Shown here in pieces: positions 56,652 to 64,000 of a DNA stretch of 64,000 nt. Position 1 is the first letter of the stretch, and the number at the start of each line of letters is the position of its first letter. Source of the stretch: Periplaneta americana. Taxonomy: Eukaryota > Arthropoda > Insecta > Blattodea > Blattidae. Both the position numbers and the translations under genes were made by a program. The DNA lies in assembly GCF_040183065.1 (NCBI RefSeq), contig NC_091132.1, positions 165,444,102 to 165,508,101 of the forward strand, written 5' to 3'. The notes beneath the pieces are model-generated. The model had not been told where the DNA came from, searched no databases, and worked only from the letters and a program-made list of their open reading frames with translations.

Positions 56652-57768
56652 CTAATCCCCGGCGAGATCTTCCCAGGTTTCAACAACTTGATCCCACAAT
56701 TCGTCTCGATTTCGAGAGCGTCGGTGGGCATAGGTGGCTATCCTTCTCTTTTTCAATTCCGCCCATAAATTTTTGATGACATTCAAATCGGGTGACTTCG
56801 GAGGCCAATTAATGATTTCGATCTCGAGTCTACTTTGAAACCATCTTTGAATGCTTGTGGCATAGTGCACGGGATGGTTATCCTGTTGGAACAGCAATGT
56901 TCCTTCGGGAAAACGTTCTAGGGGCGGAAGGAAGGAATATATTTTCCAGAATGTGCTCGTAAGTTCCCGTATTAAACCGGCCATCGATGCGTTCTATAAC
57001 GCCAGGTCCATCGTAAGACATCCACCCCAACACGATATCACAGTCTACTATATACAGTCACGAAGCTTGAGTTTTGAGGGTGCTAGAAACAATAGACTAT
57101 GACGGTACTATTTTGCATTGCCTGTAATGAGGCGATATTAGCGATCCTACTGGTGAGCAACAATCTAATGTTTGCATATTTACTACGTATTGAGCTTCGC
57201 GACTGTATATACTACACTGTGACAATATGCTAAAGTGCCCCGATCTTTCACGTCGGTGCACATAGCGCTGATCATGTGGGAGACCATCCTCACGATAGAC
57301 ACGGACAGGACTTTAGTAATCACTCGAGATGGTTGTTTCGTCGGAGAAAATTACATTTCTCTAATCGAAATCCACTCGATTGGTAACGAAGGCAAGACGG
57401 TTGACAGCTTGTGGTTCCCGCAATATTTCCATTTGCGCAACCCTCCGGCTCCTAATACCGCGGTTCCTCAACCTGCTGATCACAGTCTGAGAAGAACCGG
57501 GAAAGTTAGATGCTGCTCTTATTTCGTTAGCAGTCCGAAAGGGGTCCTGTCGAACTTCCTCGAATAAGAGAGCATCCTCTTCCAATGAAGAAATCCGGAG
57601 ACGCCCAGGAATAGGGCGATTTTCGACCTCCCCTGAATTTTGGTAACGTTGAACCCACCTCTCGGCTGTACTTCCAGGAACACCGACCAAACGGCCAGCA
57701 GATCTAGCCCCATATCCAGCCTGAACTAGAGCTATAACTCGCTGTCTCATGTCACGTCGGTTCGCCAT
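56652..57768 (-). pseudogene. Tc1-like transposase, interrupted by a MITE
   Basis: The minus-strand ATG at 57768 gives MANRRDMRQRVIALVQAGYG and a helix-turn-helix (SAGRLVGVPGSTAERWVQRY). NRVDFD and WISIREM follow, then a shift into SDETTISSSDY (first catalytic D) and VYREDGLPHDQRYVH. At 57221-57039 a 183-bp MITE interrupts it. The sequence resumes with WGWMSYDGPGVIERIDGRFN, QQDNHPVHY (second D) and WPPKSPDLNVIKNLWAELKK. Tc1 enzymes have E in P-x-x-N-L-W context (IENLW); here it is K. The gene has a frameshift, an insertion and a lost catalytic residue. Confidence 0.85.
57032..57228. mobile_element. CACAGTCTAC-family MITE in the Tc1 gene
   Basis: 183 bp (57039-57221) with inverted CACAGTCTACTATATACAGT / ATATACTACACTGTG ends. 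It is flanked by ACGATAT and ACAATAT, a 7-bp duplication with one change. Confidence 0.85.
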
Positions 57769-57841
57769 TAAGATGAGAAATGAGGGATGATGATAATACT
57801 TTAGTGTAGACAATGACTATTTAACGTGATATAGAATTATT

Positions 57842-59794
57842 GAAATAAGGGTCATCTTGCACAGTAAGAGTTAATAAATCAACTCTAACTTAAATATTTA
57901 AATAACAGGATATAACAGGAAGTCCAATTGTTGCGAAGCTAATCAAATTAAATCTAATTACATTAAGTAAACAGACCCCAAGTTATGACACCACATTGCT
58001 ACAGCTAAATTGTAGGTTATTAACATAAGCATTGAATAGGTCTGTGCTTATGTGTTGGACGACAAAACCAAACATCAAAAAGTTCGAATCTTGCCGAGGA
58101 ATGTAACTTCTTACTTTTTATAATGTAAATCAGACTTCTAACTACAATCATTCATATTTATTAATATTTATAGCCGACATTGAATTTGTAAAGAAAAGAC
58201 TTTAGAAATCTCATATGGAAGTTGTGATCTGTAGTGACATAGACATAGATTATCTCTCGGAACTTTTCCGCAAAAGTAAATTAAATTCACTCCTTGAAAC
58301 TGGAAATCTTAGTCCCCACCAGCATACAAGCTGAAGTGGCACAGCCATTGATAAAAGTTTTGTACACTGAATTAGACTGAATTCCTATTCGGCAGCACAT
58401 ATAATCAATGGCTTGTATGAACATGATAAACAAATCCTGTTTCCAATGTTACTGAACAATGCCAAAATATTAATTTAAAAACTAAAAAAGGGTCGTAAAT
58501 GCTGTATCTAGTGATTATTTACATTTATGTCTACAAAATGAATATTGGAAAAACGTATAGTGAGGATCACGTAAGTTCAGTTCCCAAACAGCAAATATTT
58601 CCGCCTTGTCAGTGTTGCCAACTGTTACCAGATATCACCACATGTAGTAAAATCACGATCCTATGTACTGAATGATTTCTTTACTCACCGTACTTTACCT
58701 TAATGTTGGAAGGTTATTCTAAATAGTTTCAATAATAATGAGAAATGTATTGCTATGTTCTATTCTTTTATTCCTTTACATTATTATTAGTATTAGCATT
58801 AATAGGTTACTAGACGTAAATATACAACAAAGTATAGTATATAATATTCAAGAATCAAATCTGTTCCAAGACCAATTAAATTATTGTCACTTCACTTTAA
58901 AGATTCCAGCGTACATATACTGTACTTCCTAAAGGTAGATAAATTAATAACCAATTGACTTTTGGTTGGAATTCGAATGACCTTCTGATTATCTTTTGAA
59001 ATTAGTAAGGAAATGGATAATACAACTAGGCTAAAACTGAAATAATAATAAATCAACTTACAAAAATAATTTTGGTCCTTAAAAGCCATAAGTAATTTCA
59101 CTTCTAGATACCTTTTTAAAGATTTCATTTGTTTGTAAATTGCTTAATAATGTTACACTTACACTTATTATTTCTGGAACTCCACGTCTGTCATTGAAAA
59201 AATGTATGATACATAACTGTGAAGTCTCTTTTTGGCTCTTGTGTCCTAAATTTAAATAAGAAAAAACAAATGATTCAAGAAATGTGAGCTGGTGAAAATT
59301 AAATACTCAATTAATAAAATAATTACTACCAAAAGAGTATTTTATTAATTCTATACAAAAGATGGATTACACAGAACAGATGGCCAGAAATCATAGATTT
59401 ATACACAACATACAGCATGAAACGATCATCAAAAAATGCTTTTTGTACACAATAACATCTTTCAAACGAAGTGAAATAGCCAATAAGTTCAATAAATATT
59501 ATGCTAATAAGTAATAACTATAATTAATAATTATCTACAAGCTGTAAAAGGGAATAAAATAGTATATTGTTGAAATTAGGGGGTATGGTTTATTACGTGT
59601 ATTTATAATTTTAATTACTTTTTCTACATTTAATTATATTTTAATTTCTATTAGATTAGTTGGTGGTGTGGGTGTTAGTTTTATCTGTGTACGTCAGACT
59701 ATTAAGGAAAAACTGAAAGAAATATTAAATCTACAATCTACTTTATATAACAATATTTAATCAAGAACTGAATATTACTATTAATTTAATAACA
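57842..59794. other. No gene seen; lone hAT-type end at 58606
   Basis: AT-rich. CAGTGTTGCCAACTG at about 58606 matches the ends of the 7901-8334 MITE but has no partner nearby. Open frames at 58738-59128 are AT-driven and not called. Confidence 0.5.
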
Positions 59795-61260
59795 TAAGAC
59801 CCAAAACATCTCCAAGTCCAGACAATACACATGCTGATTTTCTTAAATATGTTGGCAAACAAGCAAACTCACTACTTTTATCTTGTAATCTCATCTAAAA
59901 TACAATATCTGTCTGGAGAAAATCTATCATAACATTAATTTTGAAAAGCAATTATTCAACTAATATCTTTTCGAGTTATCGACAGATACCACTTACCAGT
60001 ATGATAGCCAAAATTATGGAAGAGATGATTTCATAGATTGAATTGGTTCCTGGAATCTAGTAACTAACTTTCATCTTATTGAGTTGACTTTAGAAAATTA
60101 CATTCAACAAACGGACAGATTTTAAATTTTAGTCAAGATATTAAAGATATTTTAAACAGAAAACAAAACACCTTAGCAATTTTAATTTATTTTCAAGGAT
60201 CATATGGCTCTGTAAATATAAATCACTTAAGAAATTGCAAACTTAGGGTGTCCATGATAAAGTGTTACACTGGGTCAGTGACTTGATTATTTGATTCATT
60301 GTCACAAATATGTAAATAGAGACAGATTCATCTGGGCTTCCCACATTGTTGTTTTCAGGAATACATTTTCCAATATTAATGTCGATGGTCTAACTAGAGA
60401 AATAGATCTTATGATAATCTCATCATTTGCAGATAATATGGTTGTCTAGAACAAAAAATCACAGTCCACAAATATTAATAAACTGAGCCAAAATCCCAAC
60501 AGACTTTTTGACTCTACTTGGAGAACTCAAACTTGCTCAATCAAGGGAAACTTTACTAATAAAACACAATCCCAAGTTATTTCAAAATGAATAGTATATA
60601 AGTTAACTTTAACAGATGATGTTAAGAAATGTGATACTTCTCCAGACATTTTAAAAATCATTAGAAACGATAAATGATCTGGTCAGTGAGTGACTACATA
60701 CAGTATTTTTTATAGATGGATCCTGTTTACCAAGCCATAGATGTAGTGGTGTTGTAGTACAATACCAGTATATTCACTTTTACAGGGAATTATATTCAAA
60801 CACTTGTTTGCCCCATTTTAACCGTGACAACGCTTTTTAGTTTTTTAAACTTTCTGGTTATTGTATTGTGTTTGTGTTTAGTGAAAGATTTTAGATAAGG
60901 GCGCAAATAGCCATAGTAGCTGACGCGCCCTTTTTAAACGCCACTAACTAACAAACTAACTAACTAACTTCAAACACTGACTAATTTTGATAGTGAAAAT
61001 TTAGATACACTTTTAAGCTTACAAAATCTCCAGTATCAGCTTCATAAATCTGAGAAGGCTGTCATACTATCAGATTCAAAATCAGATATTCTTGCTGCAG
61101 TATTGGACGTAACAGCATGAAATCTCAATATTTTACAGTGTTTTAATATTTTAAGCAAAATGGTCGAATTACATCGACGACTGGTACTTCCGTGGATCCA
61201 TGAACTTTATGGAGTGGGAGGTAATGAGGTAGTTGAAAGGTAGCAAAATTACTGTAAGGT
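59795..61260 (+). pseudogene. Heavily decayed LINE: reverse transcriptase plus RNase H
   Basis: Across many stops and shifts a plus-strand order of motifs is readable: KTSPSPDNTHADFLKYVG, VWRKSIITLILK and SYRQIPLTSMIAKIMEEMI (RT start, about 59805-60035). Next are KVLHWVSDLI, an FADN-like SFADNMVV at about 60425-60450, then RNase H pieces FFIDGSCLPSHRCSGVVVQY (about 60707), VILSDSKSDILAAVL (about 61055) and LVLPWIHELYGVGGNEV (about 61180). RT followed by an RNase HI domain is the layout of I-group LINEs. Very old. It carries a later 164-bp insertion. Confidence 0.68.
60795..60978 (+). mobile_element. 164-bp retroposon tail with hairpin, 10-bp TSD
   Basis: The insert at 60805-60968 is flanked by TTCAAACACT (60795-60804 and 60969-60978). 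It contains AAGGGCGCAAATAG...GCTGACGCGCCCTT, whose ends form a perfect 8-bp stem, then a (CTAA)n-type tail. This looks like the 3' end of a LINE or SINE recognised by its reverse transcriptase. Confidence 0.85.
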
Positions 61261-61359
61261 TATCTATACCTGCATCTTACCACACTGTTAAAAGAATAAC
61301 AAGATCAGAACATGACAATATGGTAACATAAATCGGAATGATTCTAAAGCAAATGAAAA

Positions 61360-61515
61360 AATTGCAATAGGCCATCCGGCATCCGCTCCACGATGGAGGA
61401 AAATCCTCAGAAGAAACCAACTAATCAGACCAAATGGGGGATCCAAACTACCCTCGAGTGCAGCTCTGAATTTGCAGGCCAACGAGTCTACCGACTAAGC
61501 TACATTGGTGACTCC
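61360..61515 (-). mobile_element. tRNA-derived SINE (family E), second copy
   Basis: It has CCATCCGGCATCCGCTCCAC, GGGGGATCCAAACTACC and CGACTAAGCTACATTGGTG, matching 55330-55460 with moderate divergence. Confidence 0.75.
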
Positions 61516-61870
61516 ACTAAAAATATGAAGTACATGGCACTCAGATTATTAAATTGACAAACCTAAACAATTATTCATCAGTTAAGCTATAAAATATAAT
61601 ACATAGCAAGCAAGTTAATTCAATTTAAAAGTATAAACAAATCAATCAGTTGAAATATACAGAAATTGATAATAAATATCATGCAAATTACTTCACATTA
61701 CAAGCATAAACAATTCATCACTTGTGGTATACAGCCTACTATTTAATTTATAGCACATACAATTCATCAGTTAAGCTATAGGCCTACAGTCTACTATTGA
61801 ATTTATAGCATATATAATTCATCAATTAAGCGAAACAAAAATATAGTACAATACATAGTAAAAATAATAC
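61516..61870. repeat. Imperfect tandem repeats, paralogue of 55466-55945
   Basis: The same order of AAATTATTCATCAG, AAGCTATA, AAGTTAATTCAATTT and ATACAGAAATTGATAATA as at 55466-55700. Confidence 0.7.
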
Positions 61871-62331
61871 ACCTAATTTAATAACTGAACTTCTATGAAA
61901 ATCTACAGTGGCAGTACTCATATTATTACAGGCCATGATTGTCTCAAATATTTACAAAGAACTGATATTTCAGAATCTCCCCATGCCATTTCTGAAATCT
62001 CAATGAAGATATGGATCATTGTCTTGACTGTTTAACTTTACACAGCTTTCAATCATCTGGTTAAATATTGGAGTGCAAGATAACAAATGACATCAACTGC
62101 TGAACACTTGGTATCAATCAACCAACAACTTCATTAGATTAAAGGGGGGAAAAAAAAACTGAAAGAATTAATTGTATATAGACACAACACATAAGACAAG
62201 GCCGCTTCAGAACAGTAATTGGCAAGGCTCTGTTGTTTTAGGATTCTTATGTAGATTCAATTTCACCTGAAAGAAAAAAGTAGCATCTATAAGTATGCCT
62301 AATTATGAGAAATAAGAGAAACGATTGCAAT
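61871..62331. other. No gene seen
   Basis: No recognisable feature. Confidence 0.5.
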
Positions 62332-62359
62332 AGTAGTAGTAGTAGTAGTAGTAGTAATG

Positions 62360-62400
<41 letters not shown>
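62332..62400. repeat. (TAG)n(TAA)n microsatellite
   Basis: About 8 TAG units followed by about 13 TAA units. Confidence 0.95.
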
Positions 62401-62440
62401 TGCAAAGTATGGAAATTAATATTGAAATATAATATCAAAA

Positions 62441-63821
62441 GGTGATTTCACACCATCAACTCTTATCATTTAGTACAACAAATCTATTATATTCAGTTGC
62501 AATCACCAGTAGCTGTTCTTTCCTCCATTTTGTTGTTGGCTGATTTTTCACAAGTCTGCTATGATATGCAGCACTATCCATGACAATAACGCATTGCCCT
62601 AATGTTCTCAGGTCAACAACTGTGTTTGCACCCACTTCTCAACTACAGGGCACTATGGTAGTCCTGACTTTTCTTTCAATTGCATGAAAAAATTAAATCA
62701 GCACCTGCAATAAAAATTATACCTGGGCATATAATTACGTCACATGAATTCACAGCATTTAAATAAAGAAAATAAAACATAACATAACATAACATGACAT
62801 GAGATCCTCTTTGGTGAAAGGCTTTCCCACGTTTTTATTTAGTCACCAATTTTTATATTTTTGTACCCTGATTTAAAAAATTACTCTTGCCAAATTTATG
62901 TAAAATATAAATCAATATAACTTACCGAGTATAAATCCACCTTTCGTTCCGGCATCTAATCTTCCACCCTCATTTGTTGGTCTATGAATAACACCATTCA
63001 TGTCACTGGAAACTTCACCTGGTTTATTTCATGAATAAGTGGGTGATCCTACTTAAAAAAACAGAGAGAGAAAAGCAATTCACATTGACACTCTAAGAGA
63101 CACAAAAATTTTAAAGACAGGAAAACCGTTCAAGAATTTTATAACTAACCTCTAGTTATAATATGAAACTATTAATTGCAAAACATGTTGTTCCCACCTG
63201 AATTCATTACTAGTAGCCTATATTAATTGCAATTTCATATTCCACATAAGTGTTAACCTATTTGTTAGTAAAAAATTCAATCACTCAATGTCTCACAATA
63301 CATTGAAATTTACCATTCATAAAAATCCAAGTCTCATCCAAGAATACTACCGGTTTAGGGTTCTCACGCTCCACATTTCTTATATATTCTCTTAAAAACG
63401 AATAACATCACTTTCTCGTACATGTGTATAAGGATCCCCTTTGCTCCATAGAAATTTCATCTCTTTCAAAATTTTTTTCACCGATGATAAGGATACTCTA
63501 AATAAATATGTTTCATAATCATCATTCATATGTTCCAGAACTTTTGCTGCTGTTAGTACTTCCCCTGTAACAGTAAATTAAAATTATGCCATATTTTTAT
63601 ACATATGACTAATATCAGAATTACATTGCATAAATCAACACAATAATTCCTGTAACTTCCCTACCTTTATGTAACTTGTCATAAATAAATCTCGCAATTG
63701 CATCTTTCGTAAAATCATCAGCATCAGTCACTGGATGTTTACGTAGTCTATGTTTTCCTGGTGTCACAAGTGGGTTCCCCTTCTGTGAATTTATCACATT
63801 CGTGGCTGTAGTGAAGCCAAG
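62441..63821 (-). pseudogene. Spliced DDE-endonuclease-like gene (partial, damaged)
   Basis: Four minus-strand exons have good splice borders: A 63821-63665, B 63564-63314, C 63048-62926, D 62704 to about 62441. A reads NPLVTPGKHRLRKHPVTDAD and IARFIYDKLHK. B reads GEVLTAAKVLEHMNDDYETY, SVKKILKEMKFLWSKGDPYT and, after a one-base loss near 63390, PKPVVFLDETWIFMNG. C contains GSPTYS, a TGA, and NEGGRLDAGTKGGFILG. D has GADLIF, shifts, then VIVMDSAAYHSRLV and TTKWRKEQL. VFLDETW and VIVMDSAAYHS are the first two catalytic-D motifs of an IS630/Tc1-type DDE endonuclease. The 5' end (helix-turn-helix part) lies beyond the window. Exon phases agree throughout. Confidence 0.72.
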
Positions 63822-64000
63822 CTGTAATAACAAACAATAACATAACACTTCTAAAAATTGTTATATCATAAAATTCATGCATGATACCAACATTTGCAGC
63901 TATATGAATAGAAAATGATCAACATATTAGGTTGGGTCTACGATAGGTTTAAGTAGGCTAATATTTAGGTAATTCTCCAGAAAAGCTACATCAAAGAAGG
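63822..64000. other. Window edge, upstream intron of the DDE gene
   Basis: Minus-strand acceptor TTGTTATTACAG lies at about 63822-63833; further exons are expected to the right of the window. Confidence 0.45.

Noticed and set aside
57235-57567. 110-codon plus-strand ORF
   Set aside because: Antisense shadow of the Tc1-like transposase.

Overview
This is a window of insect nuclear DNA. It is AT-rich, has short exons separated by kilobase introns with GT..AG borders, and is packed with transposons and tRNA-derived SINEs. The LINE ending in the peptide [16 protein letters not shown], the SINE with a CCGGTCGGGGCAAGTTACC head, and zinc-finger genes opening with M-D/N-V-I-K all point to a cockroach or termite, most likely Periplaneta americana. 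That assignment comes from familiarity with these repeats and was not searched.

The host content is one complete C2H2 zinc-finger gene and a broken paralogue, both on the + strand. Gene 1 has coding exons at 11265-11357, 18683-18766, 20657-20797, 26786-26868 and 30194-32207. Together they encode about 804 residues: an N-terminal part rich in psi-K-x-E motifs, then about 23 finger units (about 20 with all ligands). Gene 2 shows coding exon 1 (37877-37969) and a homologue of gene 1's exon 3 (46832-46972), each exactly as long as its counterpart, but the second has an in-frame TGA and no finger exon was seen. A 1.25-kb block with a TATA-like motif lies upstream of each gene (1041-2546 and 34832-36094). 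This suggests a tandem duplication of the whole locus, later inflated unequally by transposons.

Layout. 1-11 kb: SINEs, the first duplicated block, a TIR element with a DUF7869-like remnant and a nested MITE, hAT remnants and a hAT MITE with a perfect 8-bp target duplication, and a TATCA microsatellite. 11-30 kb: introns of gene 1, holding chimeric SINEs, a 2.7-kb satellite of 49-bp units with higher-order structure, a MULE with a FLYWCH remnant, a Harbinger-like element keeping only a Myb/SANT ORF, TTAA-flanked elements including a 3-kb piggyBac, a mariner, and two R2-like LINE ends. 30-37 kb: finger exon, its decayed extension, an element with 250-bp tRNA-bearing inverted arms, and the second duplicated block. 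38-49 kb: gene 2 with an RTE-like LINE interrupted by a SINE, a Tigger element containing an inverted-duplicate SINE, and LINE fragments. 49-62 kb: mostly repeats, with a Tc1-like pseudogene, a hAT C-terminus and a heavily decayed LINE with RNase H. 62.4-63.8 kb (- strand): a spliced but damaged DDE-endonuclease gene.

There is no bacterial-type operon, CRISPR array or rRNA, and no convincing functional tRNA gene. The most unusual items are the duplicated zinc-finger locus, the 49-bp satellite with its inverted flanks, the inverted-duplicate SINE, and the intron-bearing DDE gene.
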